A DNA stretch of 64,000 bases from an uncultured Prevotellaceae bacterium (lineage in GTDB: Bacteria; Bacteroidota; Bacteroidia; Bacteroidales; Bacteroidaceae), in the NCBI GenBank assembly GCA_946415365.1, contig CAMKSE010000013.1:48479-112478 (forward strand), read 5' to 3'. The notes under the pieces are model-generated. The model ran no database searches, was not told where the DNA came from, and saw nothing but the letters and a program-made list of their open reading frames with translations. Shown piece by piece: positions 24,879-33,292 of the stretch. The translations under genes were made by a program, and so were the position numbers. The first letter of the stretch is position 1; each line of letters starts with the position of its first letter.

Positions 24879-26951
24879 ATGGCAACGAAGAAAGCAACAA
24901 CCCCTAAAAAGTCTGCAGCTAAAAAGGCTGCGGCTCCTGTTCCCGAACATATCGGTCTAGTAAGAAACGATTCTTGGTTGGAACCCTTTGAGGACGCTAT
25001 CCGCGGACGTCATGACCACGCATTGTGGAAAATCGGACAGTTGACACAGAATGGAAAAAAGACTCTCTCCGATTTCGCCACTGGTCACCTATATTTCGGA
25101 CTCCACAAACTTACAAAAGGCTGGGTTTTCCGCGAGTGGGCACCTAACGCCACAGATATCTACCTCATTGGTGACTTCAACAACTGGCAGGAATCAGACA
25201 AGTATCGTTGTAAACGCATTGCTGGCACTGACAACTGGGAGTTGAAACTCAGCGAGAAAGCCCTGAAGCACGGCCAACTCTATAAGATGAAGGTGAAGTG
25301 GAACGGTGGAGAAGGGGAGCGCATCCCTGCATGGTGTCGTCGTGTGGTTCAGGATGACCAGACGAAGATATTCTCCGCACAGGTGTGGAATCCCGAGAAG
25401 CCCTATGAGTTCAAGAAGAAGACCTTCAAGCCCAAGAAGAACCCGCTGCTCATCTACGAGTGTCACGTGGGAATGGGTCAGGATGCTGAGAAAGTTGGCA
25501 CCTATACCGAGTTTAAGGATAACGTGCTGCCGCGCGTCATCAAGGACGGCTACAACTGCATTCAGGTGATGGCCATTCAGGAGCATCCCTATTATGGCTC
25601 TTTTGGTTACCATGTGTCCAGTTTCTTTGCCCCGAGTTCGCGCTTCGGTACGCCTGAGGAGCTGAAGGAACTCATTGATACAGCCCACAAGAACGGCATC
25701 GCCGTTATCATGGATATCGTTCACTCACACGCTGTGAAGAATGAGGTGGAGGGTCTGGGTAATCTCTGTGGCGATCCCAACCAGTTCTTCTATCCCGGCG
25801 ATCGCCATGAGCACCCGGCATGGGACTCTCTCTGCTTTGACTACGGCAAGGACGACGTTCTCCACTTCCTGCTCTCAAATTGCAAATACTGGCTTGAGGA
25901 GTACCACTTTGATGGTTTCCGTTTCGATGGTGTCACCTCAATGCTCTATTACTCTCACGGACTTGGAGAGGCTTTCGGAGGATATGGAGACTACTTCAAT
26001 GGTCATGAGGATGACAATGCTATCTGCTACCTTACGCTTGCAAACAAGCTCATCCATGAGGTGAACCCCAATGCCATCACCATCGCAGAGGAGGTTTCAG
26101 GAATGCCTGGTCTCGCGGCGAAGTTCGAAGATGGTGGCTATGGTTTCGACTACCGTATGGCTATGAACATCCCTGATTACTGGATCAAGACCATCAAGGA
26201 GGTGCGCGACGAGGACATCAATGTCTGCTCTATATTCTGGGAAGTCAGGAACCGCCGTCCGGACGAGAAAACCATCTCTTACTGCGAGAGCCACGATCAG
26301 GCACTTGTAGGTGACAAGACCATCATTTTCCGCCTTATCGACGCCGACATGTATTGGCACTTTGCTAAGAAGGACGTTAATGATATGGCCCAGCGCGGTA
26401 TCGCCTTGCATAAGATGATCCGACTCGTCACCGTTGCTGCTATCAATGGCGGATACTTGAACTTTATGGGTAACGAGTTCGGTCATCCTGAATGGATTGA
26501 CTTCCCACGTGAAGGAAATGGTTGGTCGTATAAGTATGCCCGCCGTCAGTGGAACCTTGTTGATAACAAGGATCTCTGCTATCATTGGCTGGGTGACTTC
26601 GACCGTGAAATGCTGAAGACAATTAAGAGTGTGCGTAACTTCCAGGATACACCCGTGCAGGAAATTTGGCATGATGACGGCGACCAGGTGCTCTGCTTCA
26701 TGCGTGGCGACCTCGTGTTCGTATTCAACTTCTCTCCGATGCGAAGCTATACCGACTACGGCTTCCTTGTGCCTACTGGTTCTTACGATGTGGTGCTCAA
26801 TACCGACTCGAAGGAATTCGGCGGCAATGGTTTTGCCGATGACACGATCACGCACTACACAAATTACGATCCGCTCTACGTACAGGATCATAAGGAGTGG
26901 CTGAAACTCTACATACCTGCCCGTTCTGCCGTCGTATTGAAGAAGGTTTGA
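24879..26951 (+). CDS. glgB: 1,4-alpha-glucan (glycogen) branching enzyme
   Basis: A GH13 enzyme that cuts alpha-1,4-glucan and re-joins it as alpha-1,6 branches in glycogen; 690 residues. It has an N-terminal CBM48 (about 65-170) and a TIM barrel with nucleophile Asp350 in GFRFDGVTSMLY, acid Glu404 in AEEVSGMP and ESHDQALVGD, then an all-beta C-domain. This sequence resembles the eukaryote-type branching enzymes more than E. coli GlgB. The first ~20 residues are a Lys/Ala-rich tail (ATKKATTPKKSAAKKAAA) unlike the rest and of unknown use. No other glycogen gene is adjacent. The DUF6057 gene starts 1 bp after its stop. Confidence 0.93.
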   Translation: MATKKATTPKKSAAKKAAAPVPEHIGLVRNDSWLEPFEDAIRGRHDHALWKIGQLTQNGKKTLSDFATGHLYFGLHKLTKGWVFREWAPNATDIYLIGDFNNWQESDKYRCKRIAGTDNWELKLSEKALKHGQLYKMKVKWNGGEGERIPAWCRRVVQDDQTKIFSAQVWNPEKPYEFKKKTFKPKKNPLLIYECHVGMGQDAEKVGTYTEFKDNVLPRVIKDGYNCIQVMAIQEHPYYGSFGYHVSSFFAPSSRFGTPEELKELIDTAHKNGIAVIMDIVHSHAVKNEVEGLGNLCGDPNQFFYPGDRHEHPAWDSLCFDYGKDDVLHFLLSNCKYWLEEYHFDGFRFDGVTSMLYYSHGLGEAFGGYGDYFNGHEDDNAICYLTLANKLIHEVNPNAITIAEEVSGMPGLAAKFEDGGYGFDYRMAMNIPDYWIKTIKEVRDEDINVCSIFWEVRNRRPDEKTISYCESHDQALVGDKTIIFRLIDADMYWHFAKKDVNDMAQRGIALHKMIRLVTVAAINGGYLNFMGNEFGHPEWIDFPREGNGWSYKYARRQWNLVDNKDLCYHWLGDFDREMLKTIKSVRNFQDTPVQEIWHDDGDQVLCFMRGDLVFVFNFSPMRSYTDYGFLVPTGSYDVVLNTDSKEFGGNGFADDTITHYTNYDPLYVQDHKEWLKLYIPARSAVVLKKV

Positions 26952-26952
26952 T

Positions 26953-28101
26953 ATGAATTATAATCATCCCCATAAAAGCAATAGCACCATAGTCATTCGA
27001 CTGATGTGTGCTATTGTTTTTGTACTCTTTTCCGTCACGTGGCTTCACTTCTTCCAGGCTGATGCACTGACTGTGACGCAGCACATACTTAGTAATGGAA
27101 TGACGCGATACAACCCCATAGTGGGAACAACTGTCATCACCATCGTACTACTGCTATTGCAACTTTCAGTCTACGGCATCACGCGCATCTCTAAGCGTTT
27201 CCATGCGATTACCTATGTGCCTTCGATGTTCATATTGGCACTGCTTACCGACTACGGTTTGAGTGAGCAGTCCACAATTGTTTACCAGTGGCGGTGGTGG
27301 CTGCCTGTCCTAATCATCCTGATATGGTTACCTTTGGTATGGGTGGCAAAGGTTTACCAAGAAGTGGAAGAGAACCGTAGTTACTCTGTTTTCTCGCGAC
27401 CGATGTGGGTGAACATGCTCTTGATGTCGCTGCAGATAATGTTTGTAGCTTGGATTGGCAATACCAATGCTGTGTTCCAATACCGCATGAAGACCGAGTG
27501 TCAACTTGCCAAAGGTGATTACCGAGCAGCACTGGAGATTGGACAAAATTCTTTGGAGAGCGATGCTAATCTGCTCATGCTTCGCATGTATGCCCTTGCC
27601 CGTGATAACGCCCTCGGAGAGCGACTCTTCGAATATTCTATCAAAGGTTCCTCAACCGATATGTTACCCACCAACGGACAGACTCACATGCTCTTTTGTC
27701 CAGAGGACAGCATCTACCGTTTCCTCGGAGCTCGTCCAGCCACTCCGATGGAGCCTATGCGCTATCTTGAACTCCTCGGGCGTGACTCGACAGCCATCAG
27801 TCAAGTTGCCGACTATCGTCTCTGTGGTCTGCTTATCGACCGCCAGATAGATCGTTTTGCCCATGAGGTTGGCAAATACTATACTCTTGACGACCAATTG
27901 CCGAAGCACTATCGTGAGGCACTTGTGCTTTACTCCCATCTGCGGTCAAATCCTGTGGTCGTCTACCGGCATTCCGTCACCGAGGAAGACTGGCGGAACC
28001 TTCAGGAGTTGGAGCGCCAGTATTCTGACCCCTCAGAGCGAAAGGTCAAGGTCGCTGAAGATTTCCAAGACACCTATTGGTACTTCTACGAATATAATTA
28101 G
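26953..28101 (+). CDS. DUF6057-like membrane protein
   Basis: 382 residues. The N-terminal ~160 residues hold about four to five hydrophobic segments (around 15-33, 56-75, 83-98, 112-132, 150-170). The soluble C-terminal part is helical and TPR-like (LAKGDYRAALEIGQNSLE). It resembles the Bacteroidota DUF6057 family, of unknown function; I am not sure whether it is shorter than typical members. It starts 1 bp after the branching enzyme stop and is followed 6 bp later by the ExbB gene, so it belongs to the same transcript. Confidence 0.65.
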   Translation: MNYNHPHKSNSTIVIRLMCAIVFVLFSVTWLHFFQADALTVTQHILSNGMTRYNPIVGTTVITIVLLLLQLSVYGITRISKRFHAITYVPSMFILALLTDYGLSEQSTIVYQWRWWLPVLIILIWLPLVWVAKVYQEVEENRSYSVFSRPMWVNMLLMSLQIMFVAWIGNTNAVFQYRMKTECQLAKGDYRAALEIGQNSLESDANLLMLRMYALARDNALGERLFEYSIKGSSTDMLPTNGQTHMLFCPEDSIYRFLGARPATPMEPMRYLELLGRDSTAISQVADYRLCGLLIDRQIDRFAHEVGKYYTLDDQLPKHYREALVLYSHLRSNPVVVYRHSVTEEDWRNLQELERQYSDPSERKVKVAEDFQDTYWYFYEYN

Positions 28102-28107
28102 TTTAGT

Positions 28108-28947
28108 ATGATTATGAGAAGATTGATTATTCTGTTTTCAATGATAGGTATGCTCTGGGTGCCACAGGTGCTGAGGGCACAGGACAAGGTGACGCCCAAG
28201 AGTGAGATCGCAACCGACTCACTTCAGACCAATGACTCGCTGCTCGTTGCTGACTCGATCGCTGCGGAAGCCATGCTGGCAGATGATCCCGAGGCTGATA
28301 CGGACGAAAACGGCGGATTCCACAAACAGTTGAAGACGAAGTTCATCGACGGCAATGCGGGCTTCATGTCGCTCGTAGCATTGGCTCTGGTGTTAGGACT
28401 GGCTTTCTGTATCGAGCGCATCATCTACTTGACGCTATCTGAGATAAAGGCCTACAAGCTGATGGAGGACATAGAGAAACATTTGAAGGAGGACGATGTG
28501 GAGGGTGCTAAGACGCTCTGTCGCAATACCCGTGGACCCGTGGCGAGCGTATGCTATCAGGGATTGCTGCATATCCATCAGCCGATGGATGCCATCGAGC
28601 GTTCGATTACAAATTACGGCGGTCTGCAGGCCGCGAACCTGGAGAAGGGCTGTTCGTGGATAAAACTGTTCATCGCTATGGCGCCGTCGCTGGGATTCCT
28701 GGGTACGGTGATCGGTATGGTGATGGCTTTCGACCACATCCAGCAGGCGGGCGACATCGGCCCGACGATTGTGGCCAGTGGTATGAAGGTGGCTCTTATC
28801 ACAACCATCTTCGGTATCGTGGTGGCGTTGATACTGCAGCTGTTCTATAGTTATATCCTCTCGAAGATTGAGCGTCTGACGGCTCAGATGGAAGAGAGCG
28901 CCATCACTCTACTCGATATGATTACAGAGTATAAGGAGAAGAAATAA
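28108..28947 (+). CDS. MotA/TolQ/ExbB proton channel family protein
   Basis: 279 residues. An N-terminal hydrophobic segment (signal-like, about 8-22) precedes an acidic linker. A TM helix lies near 88-106, and the conserved ExbB/TolQ core follows with APSLGFLGTVIGMVMAF and ALITTIFGIVVAL helices. ExbB proteins form the pentameric proton channel that powers TonB- or Tol-type envelope machines with ExbD/TolR. Two ExbD-type genes follow at once, so the complete motor is encoded here apart from a TonB. Confidence 0.92.
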   Translation: MIMRRLIILFSMIGMLWVPQVLRAQDKVTPKSEIATDSLQTNDSLLVADSIAAEAMLADDPEADTDENGGFHKQLKTKFIDGNAGFMSLVALALVLGLAFCIERIIYLTLSEIKAYKLMEDIEKHLKEDDVEGAKTLCRNTRGPVASVCYQGLLHIHQPMDAIERSITNYGGLQAANLEKGCSWIKLFIAMAPSLGFLGTVIGMVMAFDHIQQAGDIGPTIVASGMKVALITTIFGIVVALILQLFYSYILSKIERLTAQMEESAITLLDMITEYKEKK

Positions 28948-28973
28948 GAATTAAAATATAAGATCATTAAGAG

Positions 28974-29333
28974 ATGACTACGCTGGTTTCTCCGTTTTTC
29001 GCTGACATGATGTTGTGGCTGATGTACCTGATGATCGGTGCAGCTGTAGTGGTAACGGCGTACTCTGTATGGCACGGCCTACGTACCACCCGCAAGGGCG
29101 AGACAATAGTGAATCGCGTGCCGGCCGGTAGGATAGGGTGGCTCGTGATTCTCGGACTGGTGGTTTGCCTCGTAGTAACGTTCTTGCTTGGCTCCACGTC
29201 GCCAGTGGTATCCAACGGCGAATCCTTCACCGACAGGTTTTGGTTGAAGGTAACGGATATGTTTATCTATTCTTCCATAGTTCTGATTGCAGGATGTTTC
29301 GTAAGCGCTATCATAAGCAGATTCCGGAGCTGA
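28974..29333 (+). CDS. Small two-TM membrane protein between exbB and exbD
   Basis: 119 residues with hydrophobic helices near 10-30, 55-75 and 95-115 and no recognised domain. It lies 26 bp after the exbB gene and its last 40 bp overlap the start of the first exbD in another frame, which implies translational coupling. A protein in this place occurs in some Bacteroidota Exb clusters; it may be an accessory subunit. The function is unknown. Confidence 0.7.
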   Translation: MTTLVSPFFADMMLWLMYLMIGAAVVVTAYSVWHGLRTTRKGETIVNRVPAGRIGWLVILGLVVCLVVTFLLGSTSPVVSNGESFTDRFWLKVTDMFIYSSIVLIAGCFVSAIISRFRS

Positions 29334-29815
29334 ACACCACGTCGACGGCCGACATATCGTTCATGCTGCTGATATTCTTCCTTGTGACATCGTCGATGGA
29401 CACGGAGAAGGGGCTGATGCGCCAGCTGGCTCCGCCACCGATAGAAAACCAGCAACCACAGGACGTAAACAAGGATTTGGTTGTGAGGGTGGAACTCGAT
29501 GCTCACGACCAGTTGACCTGCGACGGTAAGTCCGCAACATTAGAGGAGTTGGCACAGGCTGTGACAGCGATGGCGCAGGTAAATAGAATGGGGCATGTGG
29601 TATCCATTCAGGTAGACCGCTCGACCACCTATGAGGCTTATTTCCGTATGCAGGACGCCATCGTAGGTGCCTATCACCGTCTGCGCGACCGATACGCTCA
29701 GGAACATTACGGACGGCCTTACCATCGTCTCTCGGCCGATGAGCGCACTCTGGTGAACGACTACTACCCTCAACGCATCAGCGAATCACCCATAGAGAAA
29801 GGAGGTGCCAGATGA
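29294..29815 (+). CDS. ExbD/TolR-family protein, first copy
   Basis: 173 residues starting at ATG 29294 (MFRKRYHKQIPELNTTSTADISF). The single N-terminal TM with the essential Asp lies in TADISFMLLIFFLVTSSMD; the periplasmic domain carries a conserved VQVDRSTTYE-type segment and an extra C-terminal extension (RYAQEHYGRPYHRLSADE). The open frame extends upstream to 29138, but that part is antisense to codon usage and overlaps the preceding gene, so I reject it. ExbD subunits sit in the ExbB pore and bind peptidoglycan or TonB. It overlaps the next exbD by 4 bp. Confidence 0.9.
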   Translation: MFRKRYHKQIPELNTTSTADISFMLLIFFLVTSSMDTEKGLMRQLAPPPIENQQPQDVNKDLVVRVELDAHDQLTCDGKSATLEELAQAVTAMAQVNRMGHVVSIQVDRSTTYEAYFRMQDAIVGAYHRLRDRYAQEHYGRPYHRLSADERTLVNDYYPQRISESPIEKGGAR

Positions 29816-30288
29816 GACCGATGCGCAGCATGTTTCACAAGCGTCATTCCAGTGTGCCATCGCTGAATGTCGCGTCGATGCCCGACCTAATCTTCACCGT
29901 GCTGTTCTTCTTCATGATTGTCACCCACATGCGCAGCGATGAGTTGAAGGTGAGGCTAAATGTGCCGGCGGGTTCTGAGGTAAAGAAGCTCCTAGGTCAT
30001 CCGGCGATAGTGAATATCTATATCGGCAAATCGATAAACAAAGAGACAGGGAAACAAGGAGACTCTTGGCTTGTGCAGCTCAATGGTGAAATTGTGACAG
30101 CGAAGGAGATTCCGACACTAATCAATGAGATACGAGGAAAGTTGTCGGCAGAGAATGCTGAGAGGCTGACCGTCAGCCTCCGAGCCGACAGACATGCACC
30201 GATGGGGCTCGTGAGTGATGTGAAGCAGGCCCTACAGCAATCGTATGCATTGAAATTGAACTATAATGCCACTGAAATTGAAAATTGA
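29812..30288 (+). CDS. ExbD/TolR-family protein, second copy
   Basis: 158 residues. The N-terminal TM with the family Asp is visible in NVASMPDLIFTVLFFFMIVTH, followed by the periplasmic domain with LTVSLRADRHAPMGLVSDV. It overlaps the first exbD by 4 bp, and tandem ExbD paralogues served by one ExbB are common in Bacteroidota. The C-terminus ATEIEN is created by ATTGAAA repeats that contain the stop codon, as at the end of the A2M gene. Confidence 0.9.
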   Translation: MRPMRSMFHKRHSSVPSLNVASMPDLIFTVLFFFMIVTHMRSDELKVRLNVPAGSEVKKLLGHPAIVNIYIGKSINKETGKQGDSWLVQLNGEIVTAKEIPTLINEIRGKLSAENAERLTVSLRADRHAPMGLVSDVKQALQQSYALKLNYNATEIEN

Positions 30289-30304
30289 TAATTGAAAATT
30301 GAAA
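30277..30304 (+). repeat. ATTGAAA heptads containing the exbD stop codon
   Basis: Four units (ATTGAAA, ATTGATA, ATTGAAA, ATTGAAA). The stop of the second exbD lies inside. Same family as 14829-14856. Confidence 0.85.
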
Positions 30305-30321
30305 TCATCAAAAAAAATATT

Positions 30322-30351
30322 AATCGTAAATCATTAAATCGTAAATCATTA
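30322..30351 (+). repeat. 15-bp duplication abutting the TMEM43 start
   Basis: AATCGTAAATCATTA occurs twice in a row; the last base of the second copy is the A of the ATG at 30351. Confidence 0.75.
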
Positions 30352-31766
30352 TGGCTTATCAAGAAGTAACAACAACGGGTTATGGAACCCGAGTAGGCAA
30401 CTCATTCAAAGCTATTGGCAGCGGATTCCTGATGTTCGTCATAGGAACGGCTCTGCTGTGGTGGAACGAAGGTCGTGCCGTAAAGACGGAGAAGATGCTT
30501 GACGAAGCAGGCAATGCCTACGTAGAGATGGAGAACCCCAACAAGAAAGATGCCTCGTTAGACGGCGAATTGATTTGTGGTAGTGCAATGGCTACGACAG
30601 AGGACTCGCTTTCTGATGCCCAGTTCGGCATCGGTGCTAAGGCTATTGCTCTCCGTCGTTCTGTAGAGTATTACCAGTGGGTGGAGCATGAGCAGACGAA
30701 GCGCGAGGACAAGCTTGGTGGCAAGGAAGTAACCACCACCACCTATACTTATTCGAAGCAGTGGGTATCGAGTCCCGTTCAGTCGAGTCAGTTCCATGAT
30801 CCCGCTTATCAGAACAAAAACACGGTGTTTACCACCATTGATGATGCTGAGCAGTATGCCGAGAACGTATCGTTCGGTGCATATAAACTGCCGGAGTCTC
30901 TTATTCATAGAATTTCCTCACGTGAAGCTATGGATCTGACTATTGCCGAAGATCTTCTGAAGCAATTCGACAAGAGCACCCAGGCTGCCTATGAGCGCTT
31001 TTACGGTGTGCAGAAAAGCATTCAGCAGGCATCACAGCCTGTCCAGCAGCCCGCTCAGCAGTCGGCAATTCCTGATTCAATAAGGGCACTGCTTCCGGAT
31101 TCTGTCAAGGCTAAACTCGACTCTCTGCAGGCTGTCAGCGACTCTATCAACAAGCAGATGGCAAATGCCGAGAACAAAAAGGACCTGGCGTATATTCACC
31201 AGGCAGGGAATGTGCTATACTTTGGCCGTGTTCCTGGTGCTCCTGAGGTGGGTGACGTGCGTGTGACCTTTGAAAAAGTTGTACCCGCTAAGGTGACAGT
31301 GATGGCTGTTGTCGATGGTGATACCTTCAAGCCCTACAAGGCTAAGAACGGCAAGCGCTTCCAGACGCTTGTGATGGGAAAGAAGAGTGGTGACGAGATT
31401 ATTGACGCGGAGAAAGAGGCTAACAACATGATCCTCTGGGCTCTCCGCATCATCGGAATTATGATTGTCATTGGCGGCCTAAAGGGTATCTTCGGCTTCC
31501 TCGAGACCATCCTCAAGGTTGTGCCGTTCGTTGCCAACATCTTCGGATGGGGCGTGGGTATCGTATGCACCGTCATCGGTATCGTGTGGTCGCTTATCGT
31601 CATCGCTCTCGCATGGCTCTTCTACCGTCCGCTGCTCGGCATTGGTCTGTTGGTCCTCGCTGGATTCTTGGTATGGGTATTTGCCTTCAAGGGCAAAGAC
31701 AAGCTGAAGGAACTTGCCGCTAAGAATTCGAAGAATACACAGCCGGCACCTCAGGCAGCAGAGTAA
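30351..31766 (+). CDS. TMEM43 (LUMA) family membrane protein
   Basis: 471 residues of the TMEM43 family. One TM lies near 22-40 (GFLMFVIGTALLWWNEG, with the family's WWNEGRAV signature), a long extracytoplasmic region spans about 45-365, and three closely spaced TMs (about 365-385, 392-412, 415-455) end the chain. Bacterial homologues of this eukaryotic envelope protein have no settled role. A Pro/Gln-rich linker (SQPVQQPAQQS) interrupts the soluble part. The gene follows the ExbD pair by 62 bp and overlaps the next gene by one base. Confidence 0.85.
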   Translation: MAYQEVTTTGYGTRVGNSFKAIGSGFLMFVIGTALLWWNEGRAVKTEKMLDEAGNAYVEMENPNKKDASLDGELICGSAMATTEDSLSDAQFGIGAKAIALRRSVEYYQWVEHEQTKREDKLGGKEVTTTTYTYSKQWVSSPVQSSQFHDPAYQNKNTVFTTIDDAEQYAENVSFGAYKLPESLIHRISSREAMDLTIAEDLLKQFDKSTQAAYERFYGVQKSIQQASQPVQQPAQQSAIPDSIRALLPDSVKAKLDSLQAVSDSINKQMANAENKKDLAYIHQAGNVLYFGRVPGAPEVGDVRVTFEKVVPAKVTVMAVVDGDTFKPYKAKNGKRFQTLVMGKKSGDEIIDAEKEANNMILWALRIIGIMIVIGGLKGIFGFLETILKVVPFVANIFGWGVGIVCTVIGIVWSLIVIALAWLFYRPLLGIGLLVLAGFLVWVFAFKGKDKLKELAAKNSKNTQPAPQAAE

Positions 31767-33247
31767 TGAAGAAATTCTTTTTTATAATCGTTTGTGCAAT
31801 GACCCTCATGGTCGGATGCACGAATAAAGGTCAGACAGCGGGTGGAGTCGACAGCGACTCCCTCGCTGCCGACAGTTTTACCGTTGAAGTTCGTGATACC
31901 GCGCCCAAACCTATGTTCCTCTATTATTTCGATCCGGACCACATGCAGGTGGTCTATTGGACCGATGCGAAGGAACCTGATCGTACATGGTACGAAAAGA
32001 ACGATATGCTCGAATACTATGACGAAGCCCGTAAGGCTTGGGAATGCTTCGACGCTTACCGCCGTAATGCTACAGGCTATACGCAGATGCTCCTTGACGA
32101 CGGCAAGAGTGTTGCTATCCGCTGCATCGGAGAGCAGCTGAAGAATCCCGACGGAGAGGATCTCTATCCTGGCGAACTTCACAGTCGTCCCACTATCCCT
32201 TCAATGGGCATGAACTATGCTTTCGTTAACATCGCCGACTCATTGCGAGACCATGCGTTCGCACAGCTGCACGTCATCGTGCATGAAGCTTATATGAACA
32301 GCCGCAGGCCACTCACCGCGAAGCTCGTGTCGCAATACGGTAAAGTGAAGCCCTTATCCAAAACAGTCATCAGCCAGCTCGAAGAGCAGTACGGCATGAA
32401 GACCGAGCGTTCGGAACACACCTACACAATCGGCGACCGCTATACCTATGGTGTGCTCCAGTTCAAGCCGAAGAACAAGAAGGTCTTTGCCCTAGAGGTA
32501 GTCACTGATGGCGATAAGGTCTATTCTTATCCCGTTGAGGGCCATTATGATGAGAGCGAAGCCAACTCCACATGGAATGTCGACGACGACGGTGAATATG
32601 CCTCCAGCAGCATTGGCGCAGCATTCGAGGGTCCGGAGGGTCTGGAGCTCTGTTTCGAGCATCGTGCTCCCGAGAGTGCCACAGTTGGCATGTTGTTTTT
32701 GCGCGATGGTAAGCTGTTGCGCAATGTGTATGAGGTATACCACCAGTTGATCGACGAGCAGACACCGCTGTGGAAGAAGGATCTCGCTACCTGTCGGAAA
32801 CTCTATCTCGATAACGACCCGCATGAGAACAAGAATTACCGGCTGTCACGCTATCGCTGGATTGACGTCGACGGCGATTACAACGAGGAGCTTTGGATGC
32901 GTGACGAAGACAACCAGCACGGTGCTCTCTTCACCGTCAAGGGCGGAGACATCGGTCTGATTGGGGTAGAGACGGATAAACTGCACTTGGCGTTTCTTCG
33001 CCAAACGAACGGCAAGGGCTACGTGCGCATCTCCGGCTCTGCAGGAGGCCCTGCAATCTACACGCAAGTCTTCGAACTGAGGAACAGCTGTCTGGAGCGC
33101 ACCTTCACTGCCCTTGAGGTCTACGGAGAGCTCGATGAGTGTACAATGAATGGCAAGCCTTGGAGCAAAGATAAAGGTAAGGAGTATCTTTCCTCGCTGC
33201 CTCCTACCACTGATCCGTTCATATACTGGCTCAGCCCAGAGGAATAA
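31766..33247 (+). CDS. Lipoprotein of unknown function
   Basis: 493 residues with a lipoprotein signal, lipobox LMVGC at Cys18, so probably anchored in the periplasm or outer membrane. The body has acidic DGDYNEELW/DNDPHENK stretches near 360-380 that could bind calcium (VDGDYNEE), like FG-GAP or EF-hand-type loops, but no family could be assigned. Its ATG overlaps the TMEM43 stop (TAATG). It is the last gene of the run, followed by a strong hairpin terminator. Confidence 0.75.
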   Translation: MKKFFFIIVCAMTLMVGCTNKGQTAGGVDSDSLAADSFTVEVRDTAPKPMFLYYFDPDHMQVVYWTDAKEPDRTWYEKNDMLEYYDEARKAWECFDAYRRNATGYTQMLLDDGKSVAIRCIGEQLKNPDGEDLYPGELHSRPTIPSMGMNYAFVNIADSLRDHAFAQLHVIVHEAYMNSRRPLTAKLVSQYGKVKPLSKTVISQLEEQYGMKTERSEHTYTIGDRYTYGVLQFKPKNKKVFALEVVTDGDKVYSYPVEGHYDESEANSTWNVDDDGEYASSSIGAAFEGPEGLELCFEHRAPESATVGMLFLRDGKLLRNVYEVYHQLIDEQTPLWKKDLATCRKLYLDNDPHENKNYRLSRYRWIDVDGDYNEELWMRDEDNQHGALFTVKGGDIGLIGVETDKLHLAFLRQTNGKGYVRISGSAGGPAIYTQVFELRNSCLERTFTALEVYGELDECTMNGKPWSKDKGKEYLSSLPPTTDPFIYWLSPEE

Positions 33248-33255
33248 AACTTATA

Positions 33256-33286
33256 CAGGCACCTTTGAAAGGGTGCCTGTTTTTTT
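33256..33286. terminator. Bidirectional rho-independent terminator
   Basis: Stem CAGGCACC/GGTGCCTG with an 8-nt loop and seven Ts on the plus strand. It lies between the convergent lipoprotein and addB genes and probably stops the plus-strand run. Confidence 0.88.
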
Positions 33287-33292
33287 AGATAC

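Noticed and set aside
23838..24950. 370-codon minus-strand open frame opposite the MORN and YhcH genes
   Set aside because: Shadow of the MORN repeats; hydrophobic repetitive sequence with no family, and it crosses two well-supported genes.
29138..29293. N-terminal extension of the first ExbD
   Set aside because: It overlaps the upstream membrane protein gene in another frame and has no ExbD-like sequence; ATG 29294 gives a normal ExbD N-terminus.
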